Assembly (NCBI GenBank): GCA_934045075.1
Contig: OW203731.1
Span: 17,271,070 to 17,335,069, forward strand
Source of the DNA: Yponomeuta sedellus
Lineage: Eukaryota; Arthropoda; Insecta; Lepidoptera; Yponomeutidae
Reading direction: 5' to 3'
Length of the DNA stretch: 64,000 bases
Each line of letters begins with the position of its first letter. Position 1 is the stretch's first letter. This document shows positions 55,890 to 64,000 of the stretch, one piece after another. The notes beneath the pieces are model-generated. The model saw nothing but the letters and a program-made list of their open reading frames with translations. It did not search any database and had not been told where the DNA came from. The position numbers and the translations under genes were made by a program.

Positions 55890-57440
55890 AATGATAAATG
55901 GATAAATGGTCTAGACGTAAACAAAATTACTTACATGCTACTTTGACACGCGATTAAGGTCAAGAAAGATAGGGAGAAGTATTTCTTAAACCTACTTACA
56001 TTGGTTAATTGAATGAAAAACTAATCAAATCACTAGAAAGGCATCAAAATGTAATCATTCCTATTTCAACGACATCACGATTACGTCCAGTGTGTCATTG
56101 TCAATCTTCCTTGTAGTAATAATACATAGGCCCACTGTACTAAGCAACGCTCGGACAGAGATTTTAGATTTTTTTCTGAAATTTTATTCGCAATTCAGAA
56201 ACGCGTCAATAGAAACGCTATAGGGAGTTGGTAGGGAATTGACTATGTTATTTTACGCTTTATAGGTATCAGAATACCATTCCTTTAGTTTCAGTACCCA
56301 ATATCATTTATCCACGTTCTTTACTTTCCTCCCATTTATCTAAGAAGAATCAACAGGGACCTCTCAATCGATTTCTTAGAATTACAGGTTGATTGAGTCC
56401 CACCTAGCTGCTTAGGTTAAAAAATCAATGGACTTTTAATCAGTCTGGTTTTTCTTTTTATAATAAACTCTTGTTGGAGCCTAAACACATGTCTATGTCA
56501 CAGTCAAAACTCTTAAACGGTCAAGACTACTTTTGACTGTTAAATTTTGTCAAATGTACTTTCGTTCAAAGCTTACATTTAAAATACCAAATGGTATAAA
56601 TACCTAAAATGATGCATCACTAAATTTGCGACAACAAAATACTAAAACTAGCTTTGTCCGCTTAAGAGTTTTGACTGTAACATATACACATCCTTGATTC
56701 TAATTCAGTGCCTACTTATGGAAATAATGGATCAACATCTTCGAAAGGGTTTTCCGCGTAATAAAATGTTTGCAAAAAAATTGTGAGGTTAAGATGGATC
56801 CAATATAATAAGTATGTTGAATAGCAAACATAAACACGTAGAGGAAGTGCTATCTAGTCCTAGGTTTTACCGTAGGTGTACCTAGGTTCTAGTCTCGTTG
56901 ATAGCACAATGCCCAGTATCATAGTCACGCTATATTATATCGTGACTTTTATTTTTTCCTTATCACTAGCACAATGCGAACTTCATCCAGGCCAGGATCA
57001 AATAATTTTCCTTTCACCTACCCATTTCTCATTTTTTACAATAACGTTAAACATCCGTTATTTATAAATAATAAATAACGGACGAGGAGACAACAAAATG
57101 ATTTTCTTACCCGAATTTACCAAACTGCGTAAACGACAGCATGTTATGGTTTTCACGCGTATGTTTGTCATGTCTTTATTAAATGACTACCTACCCAGAG
57201 GCTAAACCTGTTCTGTGGGCTAAACAGCTAGCCCTATTTTGACATTAAGTGTCAAGTGAAAGTATTCATGATGTGAGTGAGTTTCTCTTGTCGTCATGGA
57301 AAAATAAAATAGAGAACGCCAGCTGGCATATTCTCGGCCTCTAAAGATTATCAAATTTTAAAAAATTGCTTGTTCTGAAACAGAGATCAGACTGCTATGA
57401 GTCAGATAAATTTTTAACCTAAACATCCTTGTTTAGATTA
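55890..57440. other. no firm gene; possible signal-peptide frame
   Basis: An ATG at 56,909 opens a frame with a leader-like start (MPSIIVTLYYIVTFIF, then SLSLAQC) and stops about 50 codons on. This could be the first exon of a secreted protein or chance. No downstream exon is recognised. A CCGTTATTTAT hairpin lies at about 57,053-57,080. Confidence 0.25.
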
Positions 57441-57446
57441 TTTTAA

Positions 57447-57700
57447 TGCACTAACCCGTGCTAAGGACTAAAAACCTATTAAGAGGCTAAAATTTCCTCG
57501 GGGTTGCAAGTGATGTAAATTACTTCAGCCAGAGATGTCGCTGCCTATACGTAATACAGAGAATATTGTAGGTAAAGAGGTTCGAAATTTCACTGATGCC
57601 GGTGAGTCGCCCATTAGCTCAGTTGGAAAAAGCGCTGGCACGGATAGCCAGAGGTCGCGGGTTCGAATCGAATTGGGTGGAACTTTTAGCCTCTAAGTAC
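57447..57700 (+). mobile_element. tRNA-like SINE with an inverted fragment at its head
   Basis: The plus-strand copy (57,499-57,695) has CTCGGGGTTGCAAGTGATG, AGAGGTTCGAAATTTCACTG, the tRNA-like block and TTTTAGCCTCTAAGTACG. Immediately before it, 57,447-57,498 is the reverse complement of the unit junction (GCACTAACCCGTGCTAAGG plus CCTATTAAGAGGCTAAAA), so two pieces of the family meet head to head. Confidence 0.7.
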
Positions 57701-58130
57701 GTAAATAAATCATAAATCCTTGTTTAGGTTAAACATTATTTTCACTACATTGATTTTCATACCTACTAGGAATCGAATGAGAGATCGTATAGATAGTGAA
57801 AGGGCTTGCCTAAGACTATTGCCATATCGTTGTTACAATAAAAAAAAATTACGGGTGGCATTTCAGTTAGTCCAGCTTTCGGAAAAGAAAACAGTATTGA
57901 ACAAAAATAATCAATTTGTCAATCATGAAAACAAGAGAACTTTTCCTACACAAAAAAATCAAGGTATTACGCAAGAAATAAGTAAAGCAAGAACACGTTT
58001 TGTTCTCTGTATTTGAGAATAGCGCAGGCAAGAGACTTAATTTATCATCAATATCTGTATCCAAGTGTGCACCTCGGTACTTTACATCAATAGTTCAATA
58101 ACATCTAAAAGGTTATCAATCAAGACAAAA

Positions 58131-58138
58131 GTATATAA
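58131..58138 (+). promoter_or_regulatory. TATA box of the broken secreted-protein gene
   Basis: GTATATAAAG is followed about 25-30 bp later by a plausible start region (CACTCCGTACCCC), then a roughly 70-bp leader before the coding remnant. The spacing is normal for an insect TATA promoter. Confidence 0.5.
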
Positions 58139-58229
58139 AGTCAAAGACACTCCGTACCCCAAAGAGTAGAGTTTAAAAGATAACTTCCGAAGTTAAGTGC
58201 TGTATTGAAGACCCACATTCAATAAGGAA

Positions 58230-59464
58230 ATAATATGGCATATAGTTGTAACCTTTGCTGCATTAATTCAAATTGTGTGCAGTACCGACACTATCGATGG
58301 AAATGTCTCAGTCTCGACCGAAAAACTCAATAATGAGACCACAAAAACATTAGAAATAGAAAATGAAATGCCAGACTGGAAACCACTAAACCTGACTAAA
58401 GAAATGTATGATATTCTAAGGGAGAGGAAAGAAGCTGAACAAAAACTTATTGACGACGTTGCTGTACGAGGTGATAAGTTGACGGAATATCGGATTGGAC
58501 TGCGACTAATGAATTTACTCATGAGAAGACACACTCCGACATGAGAAATCGAGTTGGTCACAATTTATACCCGTTAATATTTGCTTTGGACGTAGATCAT
58601 GATAGAAGGCTCTCGGGAGTGGGTAGCGAGTACATTCTCTATTTACGAAACGGAACAATCATTCACATGAAACCCACACCAGGCGAGTATGAAACTAATA
58701 AAAATTTGGCTCATATGGCTTTAGCAGTCTTCAGTATAATTTCTCCATTCTTTAACAATCCAACTTCGACGCAATGGCAACAAATTTTTACAAGGATATC
58801 AAAACAGAGTGCAGGCCAATTTACAAGCTTTAAACGAGAGCGGATTAAAAGATACCTACAATCGTTTGTGTGATGAAAATCTGACTGTTAAAGATCAAGA
58901 AACCATGCTCTCATTGGTTAATGAATATATAAACGACTGTTTTAAATATAAAAGTGTAGCGGTCGAAGGATATACAAATTTCACAAAGAAGTAGCATCCT
59001 TACATGCAAAAAGCATTAAAATGCGCCGCCCAAATGCAAGTGAAAGGCAGTCTACGAGCATAAGAACAGTGGAAAGAAAAAATAGGTCTGATACTTTGGC
59101 GTGATGTTTATGTTGTGATACCGGTGATTTGGCCTGTGGCGAGAGTAAACCCGCGACAACTTATATTTGAAAACCTGTTAGATAAAGACAGAATAGTTAC
59201 CCATATAATAAAAGCTGAAGGTATAACCACAATTGCCGAAGCTCGAAGGCAATGGCACATTTTTTATTTGGTGCAAATAAAGATCTAACTCATACGGACA
59301 GTAATTTAGCTTTATCAACGAGGCGCGACTTGGTTGCCTCATATGGCGAACAAATCGTTGCAGCAATTTTGGCTGACAAAGGAATACAATATTCTGTTGC
59401 CGCAGGTGACTTTGATGTACCAGCTAACGACTTGCGTTACGATGAAGATGGCTCACCTGAATAG
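58230..59464 (+). pseudogene. single-exon secreted protein gene, multiply broken
   Basis: The first segment has a signal-peptide-like start (WHIVVTFAALIQIVCS) but no in-frame ATG; the nearby ATG at 58,235 is in another frame. It continues EMPDWKPLNLTKEMYDIL and TEYRIGLRLMNLLMRR, then shifts frame near 58,540 to LYPLIFALDVDHDRRLSGVG, SEYILYLRNGTIIHMKP and MALAVFSIISPFFNNP. It shifts again near 58,810 to NESGLKDTYNRLCDENLTV and VNEYINDCFKYKSVAVEGY. Stops interrupt at 58,992 and 59,061. It resumes with WRDVYVVIPVIWPVARVNPR and KDRIVTHIIKAEGITTIAEA, then a third shift or small deletion near 59,250 leads to AHFLFGANKD, RRDLVASYGEQIVAAILADK and a terminal TAG. I recognise no named family. Intact homologues would be about 400 residues, secreted and probably intronless. 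The whole coding length survives, so inactivation is not ancient. Confidence 0.75.
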
Positions 59465-59686
59465 GTTTGCGATAAACTGTGAATTTTTCTTTTCAATCTT
59501 ATCATCAATTTATTGTCAATTAAATAATTCTTAACAAGAAATGTCCAGATAATTGGTTTCGATCCCCCTCCCAATCTGCCTAATCGTTTACGTCATGCAT
59601 CAGCATGCATAGCTAGGTACATAATTTGTATCGATAAAAAACATTTAAAGTGTACGAAATTGCTTATTATTGTATTGCTTATTATT

Positions 59687-59763
59687 TAAAAACCTATTTA
59701 GAGGCTAAAAATTCAACCCATGCCAGGTTTCGCACCCGCGATCTCTGGCTATCCGTGCCAGCT
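59687..59763 (-). mobile_element. 5'-truncated tRNA-like SINE with target-site duplication
   Basis: Only the 3' part of the tRNA-like block (GCTGGCACGGATAGCCAGAG to CATGGGTTGAATTTTTAGCC) plus the AATAGGTTTTT end is present. TATTGCTTATTATT occurs on both sides (59,673-59,686 and 59,764-59,777), a 14-bp duplication. This shows that the 3' terminus used for reverse transcription lies just past the tRNA-like region. Confidence 0.8.
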
Positions 59764-59879
59764 TATTGCTTATTATTGACACGCAATATTCCATATAAGT
59801 AGATTGGTACAGAAGTATGTTTAGTTAATATATTGGGAAGTTACCAACTTATTCGTAGTTTTGAAACAATAAAAACATA

Positions 59880-60165
59880 ATCACGCGTGCCCAACGGAGA
59901 TCGGCGATATCAAGCGCTAGGTACCTATGTAAACGCCCCAGACACTTAGATTTCCTCACAGTGTTTTTCTCCATGTTAGCGAGTGGTATAATAATGCAGC
60001 CTATATTACACGTACGATTGCAGGGCACAGGCCTTATTTCAGATATAAATAGTAGGTATGGGCATAATCAATACGCCTGCATACTGCGGATTGGCAATTT
60101 CAGAGCGCTGAGGTATGTGCACCTCTCAAATACTAAGGTTTCCTCACGATGTTAGCGAGTGTCTT
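59880..60165 (+). mobile_element. two SINE fragments (GCGGATTGGC / TTTCCTCACGATGTT family)
   Basis: The first (59,880-59,985) has GGAGATCGGCGATATCAAGC and TTTCCTCACAGTGTT. The second (60,018-60,165) has CAGGGCACAGGCCTTATTTC, CTGCGGATTGGCAATTTCAG and GGTTTCCTCACGATGTTAGC. Each is partial. Confidence 0.6.
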
Positions 60166-60205
60166 AGCTACTACAAAACACAAATATGTAGGTACAATTA
60201 CGTAC

Positions 60206-60315
60206 GTCGTCGTCAGGCTATACTAGTCCACTGCTGGACATGCCCTCCCCTAAAGAGCGCCACGTTGTGCTATCATAGGGGGTAATGCCCATAATCCCCA
60301 CGCTGGGCATGCGGC
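60206..60315 (-). mobile_element. RTE-like LINE 3' end
   Basis: On the minus strand it ends GTCCAGCAGTGGACTAGTAT, AGCCTGACGACGACG, matching 665-702, including the ACG tail. Upstream bases do not continue the ORF seen at 531. Confidence 0.6.
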
Positions 60316-60365
60316 AACGGGATCAATTACGTACGTAACTAACAAAGTCATTGATAATACATGCC

Positions 60366-60441
60366 AACCATTGGTTGCCGGGACTCGAACCCAATACCTC
60401 TCGAATGTTAGGACAGCGTTCTACCGATGCACTACCGCCGT
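60366..60441 (-). other. tRNA-like relic
   Basis: The minus strand has GGCGGTAGTGCATCGGTAGA, then an anticodon-arm-like GTCCTAACATTCGAGAGG, then GGGTTCGAGTCCCGGCAACC. A- and B-box-like blocks are recognisable, but the acceptor stem does not pair. Probably another SINE head. Confidence 0.4.
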
Positions 60442-60472
60442 TTCCTAAAGCTATTTGTGATTCTTATTAAGA

Positions 60473-60689
60473 CGGAGTTTACGTTCGGAGGAGACGTTCA
60501 GTCTGGCGTCAGTCAACTCCATCAGTCTGGTCAGACTGACGGCAGACTGATTGTCTATCATCAGTGGACTGATGAAACAGACTCACGGACGTTCGAATAT
60601 TGTGACGCTTCATCAGTCTGGTATCAAATAGAGCATGATCAAGGTTACAGACTGAACTGACGCCAGATTGAACGTGTAAACTCCGACTA
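60473..60689. mobile_element. miniature inverted-repeat element with internal CAGTCTG repeats
   Basis: The left end CGGAGTTTACGTTC and GTTCAGTCTGGCGTCAGT have complements ACTGACGCCAGATTGAAC and GTGTAAACTCCG at the right end. CATCAGTCTG / CAGACTGA words recur through the interior in both orientations. The plus-strand open frame across it is incidental. Confidence 0.65.
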
Positions 60690-60736
60690 GTTCACCAATG
60701 TCATATTTCTCCATCTCCATCTATACCTTTATCTTT

Positions 60737-60850
60737 TAGATGTCTTCAGCTTGCCGCATCCAGCATCTGCCTGCAGTTTTTCGCAGATCGTCATCCCACC
60801 TAGTCGGAGGGCGTCCTACACTACGTTCGCCGAGTCGCGGTCTCCACTCC
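60737..60850 (-). mobile_element. RTE-like LINE C-terminal fragment
   Basis: The minus strand reads EWRPRLGERSVGRPPTRWDD, then DLRKTAGRCWMRQAED, the same peptide as at 531-655 in opposite orientation. Confidence 0.65.
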
Positions 60851-60959
60851 GTCTAGCGGTCAATTCTCTATTAAAATACAGAATTAAATTCAATTTCGAA
60901 CTTCAACGGTCGAAATCATCCATTTCTACGTCTAGGATCACTTTTGGGCAGAGTTGATT

Positions 60960-61638
60960 GTGGACGTACTAGTTAGCATCTCGCCATCGTTGATGATGTT
61001 TGACTCTGTTTTTTCACAAAGTAATCAACGAAATACGGCTTATTACGGAACTCAGAACTAGACACAGCGTTTATAAGGGAGATCTTTTATCTTGTAATCA
61101 CGAATGCAAATCTTTTACATCCGTGCTTGTAGTATGATCAATCCAAGAGACACTGGGTGTGTTAAGAGCATAGAGACACTGGGTTTAATTGTTCTGAGCA
61201 CCGGGCATAGCTTGTTCGATTGCACGCTGATCTACTTTCAGTCAGTGGACTAGCTGGGCCACGTATTATAAAATATGCCGTACCACCGTCGCGAGACGCG
61301 TCTCAATGTCCTCGTTTCGGTTCCATAGGTCATACATCACTGGCAGCAATTGTATGAGATAGTGGGTAGTACTAAAACGTAGTGGTTATATACTCTTTGG
61401 GTAGTACGATGGCATAAGTCGTGAACTAATTTTTGGCACTAAAAAGAGAATTTTATTTATGTTATGGGAAGTCGCGACTTTTGACATTTAAAACGCCGAC
61501 TCGCCCCGTTGTTCTTCGTACCGCAGCGTACAGCAGAGTATATAACCACTACCTACGTTTTAAGAGACGGGACCCCTTACATGCTTTTGTAATGAGTTTA
61601 GCCCCGTTAGCAATACCAACCAATAGAGCAAAAATGCT
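60960..61638. other. no gene; partial interspersed repeat
   Basis: 61,395-61,520 matches the GTACGATGGC / GTCGCGACTTTTGACAT family of 12,752 and 27,595. The rest is unassigned. Confidence 0.4.
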
Positions 61639-61789
61639 ATGTCAAAAGTAAGTGCTACCAACATAATAACTTGTCTGTGCAATAGGGACGTCCACTTAAA
61701 TTATACATTTATCGATATCGCTAAATTATCATCCAGGGGCTTCGCAGTTAGCCTTATAAAATTAATAAAAATCAATGTTTTCAATAAAA

Positions 61790-62100
61790 CGACAAATGAA
61801 ATTAGTATTTTATTATCAAATCACAATAATTGTGGTCAAGGTCTATTGAATTTATTTCAGCAGCTATTTGGTTTTTCTTTAGAGGTGTCCATTCAGGTGC
61901 TGAAATCGTAAAAAAAAGTTAAGTTGAGTCGTTATTGATTATTAATTTGTTGGTAAACTATGCTACTTACCGGGATAGTTCTGATAAATATGCTGAGATT
62001 CCAGGCCACAATAATCGTGGTCAAACCCTACTGGACCAATTACAATAGCTGATATTTTGGCTGCTGTACAAAGTGCTGAAAATGATAACACTTTGTAATT
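61790..62100 (+). repeat. two diverged copies of an ~85-bp segment
   Basis: CACAATAATTGTGGTCAAGG (61,822) and CACAATAATCGTGGTCAAAC (62,009) begin stretches that remain similar through CAGCAGCTATTTGG / AATAGCTGATATTTTGG and GGTGCTGAAATCG / AAGTGCTGAAAATG. In one frame both encode an HNNxGQxLLxxxQ-type peptide, so a coding ancestor is possible. No family recognised. Confidence 0.4.
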
Positions 62101-62426
62101 AATCAAAGTAACCAAACACTAGTTACAAAAAACTTCAGCGATAAATGAAAAGTCTACGTACCAGAGTTGTTTTGTGAAGCTTGACAACTAATAGGTTTTT
62201 GTATAGCTGAATCTGAAAATAATCAATTGCAAGAATAGTCCGAAGATAAATAAATAGTTTGTTAATGTTTACCACAACACTGCAGAATTGACTATGTAAA
62301 TATCAAATACATTTGTATAAAAAAATATTTTAAGTTAATATTAGTAAAAAAAATATTTTAATAATTCCAATCACTAACCAGTTTCAAGTGATGCGACATG
62401 GCTACGTGGTAAGGAAACTCAGCTAG

Positions 62427-63179
62427 TAAGTAATCAGGAAGAGGAGGCGCATTTATAAGTAGAGAAGGTACAGCCCTGTAAAAAAATGTTTATCTAAGTA
62501 ATGTAATTTATGTATTAAGACGTAATAATAGTATTGCGTACTAAATGACGGAGCAAAATACATTCAAATGTTCGACGTAAAGCAAGGCGTATTTTGTTTT
62601 TTAATTACATAATTATTCATGAAATGTAGTGAGTGTTACATTATAACACAACTCACCATTTCTTTAATCGGCTTCCTCTTTTTGTTAAAATCTTTCAGCC
62701 GGAAATAATCTCCACAAACATATTTATGTTGGTGGAGTTTTTCGATGGGGATATACGCAAGATCTTCCACAATATTCACCCATTGTCTGCATCTAAAAAA
62801 AAAAATACCACATTCAATGCAGCCACAAATAGTGCATCGTTGAAACATTGTTATGGCTTACAGCAATTCACCCGTTGTACACTGAGTAGTAATTCTGACC
62901 AAGGTACTTATCAGATATTTTTTATCGATATTGAATATGTATATGACACATCACTATGACATTGAAACAACTTAATATTTTTCTCATAGTATATTAATTA
63001 CGTTATTGAACATAATTTATGATCTTGCTCTTGTGCAAGATGACAAAAACTGAAGCCAGAAATACTTACCGGTCTTCATCCCTAGGAAATTTACTCATAA
63101 ATTTTCTTTTGGTGCCCTTTGACCGGCTGCATCTTATTTTACAAATGGCACAAGTTCGACACCATCCGATCAGTGCCAT
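62427..63179 (-). pseudogene. THAP zinc-finger gene fragment, three exons
   Basis: Exon 1 (63,179-63,070) starts with ATG and reads WCRTCAICK, then KFMSKFPRDED, and ends in a GTAAGT donor. Exon 2 (62,792-62,657) follows a long T-run acceptor and reads CRQWVNIVEDLAYIPI, YVCGDYFRLKDFN and KPIKEM, ending at GTGAGT. Exon 3 (from 62,475 down) begins beyond TTTTTTACAG and contains AVPSLLINAPPLPDYLLAEF, the AVPTIF-like box that closes a THAP domain, but one base out of phase with exon 2. The zinc-binding His of the last C-x2-H pair is Tyr (CGDY). So the fold is recognisable but metal binding is impaired and the frame is broken. THAP domains bind DNA in P-element transposases and host regulators. No catalytic region was seen. 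Confidence 0.7.
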
Positions 63180-63300
63180 TTTTAAAAGAAAATCACTAAA
63201 CACTATACAACAAGATACACACAGCTAGATACTGAAAAAACTTAAAACACAAAAATTTTAAATAGAAAACTTTTATGTGCCGCATTCCGCCATGACATTT

Positions 63301-63566
63301 GTTGAGTTTGTTTTCAGTTTGACAGCAAAGAAAGAGTAAGTAGTATTATAGAGTGAGACAAATATATGTCCGCCATTAAAACGGGGCTAAATGCGAACAA
63401 ATAATTCAAAATTCCTACTTGCGCTAGGCTGATGTTGAGTTTGTTTTCAATTTGGCAGCAAAGAAAGAGTAGGTAAGTAGTATTTTAAAGTGAGACAAAT
63501 ATATGTCCGCCATTAAAACGGGGCTAAATGCGAACAAATAATTCAAAGTTCCTACTAGGCTGTACG
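63301..63566. repeat. 133-bp tandem duplication upstream of the THAP gene
   Basis: GTTGAGTTTGTTTTCAGTTT begins copy 1 at 63,301 and its near twin begins copy 2 at 63,434. Both contain GAGACAAATATATGTCCGCC and AAAACGGGGCTAAATGCGAA. Copy 2 leads into a hairpin (GTTCCTACTAGGCTG and GCCTAGCGCAAGTAGGAAC, 63,549-63,589). The position is that of the THAP promoter on the minus strand. Confidence 0.7.
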
Positions 63567-63946
63567 CCAGCCTAGCGCAAGTAGGAACTTTGAATCATTA
63601 ACTTTGAATTACCACGTAGCCACGTCGCATCACTTGAAAGTTGTTAGTGATTGGAATTACTAAAATATTTTTTTACTAATTTTAACTTAAAATATTTTTT
63701 TATAAAAATGTATTTGATAGTTACATAGTCAATTATGCAGTTATGTGGTAATTCTGCAGTGTTGTGGTAAACATTAACAAACTATTTATTTTTCTTCGGA
63801 CTATTCTTGCAATTGTTTATTTTCAGATTCAGCTATACAAAAACCTATTAGTTTTTTCTAAGGTTAACACGAGCAGTAGACATAATTAAAACTGTTTTTA
63901 TACGGATTTATGCTCGTTTATTACATTTTTACAATTTTCCAACGTT

Positions 63947-64000
63947 TCGGCACTTTTTCAGGTGCCGGGACCGGGACCACGGCACCTGAAAAAGTGCCGA
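63947..64000. repeat. 20-bp perfect hairpin at the window edge
   Basis: TCGGCACTTTTTCAGGTGCC at 63,947-63,966 pairs exactly with 63,981-64,000, with GGGACCGG-type loop sequence. The structure may continue beyond the window. Confidence 0.8.

Larger units (their letters stand above)
62186..63853. mobile_element. THAP-carrying unit bounded by ~245-bp inverted repeats
   Basis: The left arm (62,186-62,426, from AACTAATAGGTTTTTGTATA to GACATGGCTACGTGGTAA) is the reverse complement of the right arm (63,609-63,853) with scattered substitutions and one insertion of about 20 nt on the right. They enclose about 1.18 kb holding a minus-strand THAP gene remnant and a 133-bp tandem duplication. Long terminal inverted repeats around a THAP-type DNA-binding gene suggest a P-like or other THAP-encoding DNA transposon reduced to its DNA-binding part. 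No clear target-site duplication or transposase catalytic region is visible. A local inverted duplication of host DNA is the alternative. Confidence 0.6.

Noticed and set aside
60560..60640. Hammerhead ribozyme (CTGATGA followed by GAAAC)
   Set aside because: The two core strings overlap without a helix II between them, so the three-way junction cannot form.

Overview
This window looks like nuclear DNA from a moth or butterfly (Lepidoptera). The evidence is AT-rich sequence, several tRNA-like and other short interspersed repeats of lepidopteran type, LINE tails ending in short microsatellites, many small inverted-repeat DNA elements, and one spliced gene with GT-AG introns. There are no bacterial operons, rRNA genes or CRISPR arrays. 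Coordinates and repeats were worked out by eye; no database search was run.

Positions 1-45,300 appear to be intergenic. They hold decayed transposable elements: RTE-like, jockey-like and R1-like LINE pieces, at least four SINE families, PIF/Harbinger-type and Tc1/mariner-type non-autonomous elements, Helitron-like pieces and many fold-back sequences. Between them lie long stretches where nothing is recognisable. Two remnants are protein-derived: a THAP-domain exon near 9.0 kb and an R1-clade reverse transcriptase near 17-18 kb that has split a SINE with a visible target-site duplication.

Positions 45.3-52.3 kb carry the one intact host gene, an SBK/meng-po-type serine/threonine kinase of seven coding exons (47,134-51,774, about 709 residues). 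All catalytic motifs are present, one intron is GC-AG, and intron 3 is swollen by two sense-oriented LINE 3' ends. A GC-richer patch and a 37-codon membrane smORF lie upstream.

Positions 52.3-55.2 kb hold a recent head-to-tail duplication of a 1,082-bp unit, with a TA-flanked 213-bp element in both copies and again, inverted, at its edge. A tandem tRNA-like SINE follows.

Positions 58.1-59.5 kb hold a TATA promoter followed by a single-exon secreted-protein gene destroyed by a lost start codon, two nonsense codons and at least three frameshifts. The last 2 kb hold a broken THAP-domain gene (minus strand) enclosed by inverted repeats of about 245 bp, a candidate P-like or THAP-carrying transposon.

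The features worth most follow-up are the THAP inverted-repeat unit, the SINE whose tRNA-like part is at its 3' end and which inserts as a dimer, the broken secreted gene, the 1,082-bp duplication, and a four-unit array of hairpin-bearing repeats at 36.5-36.8 kb.
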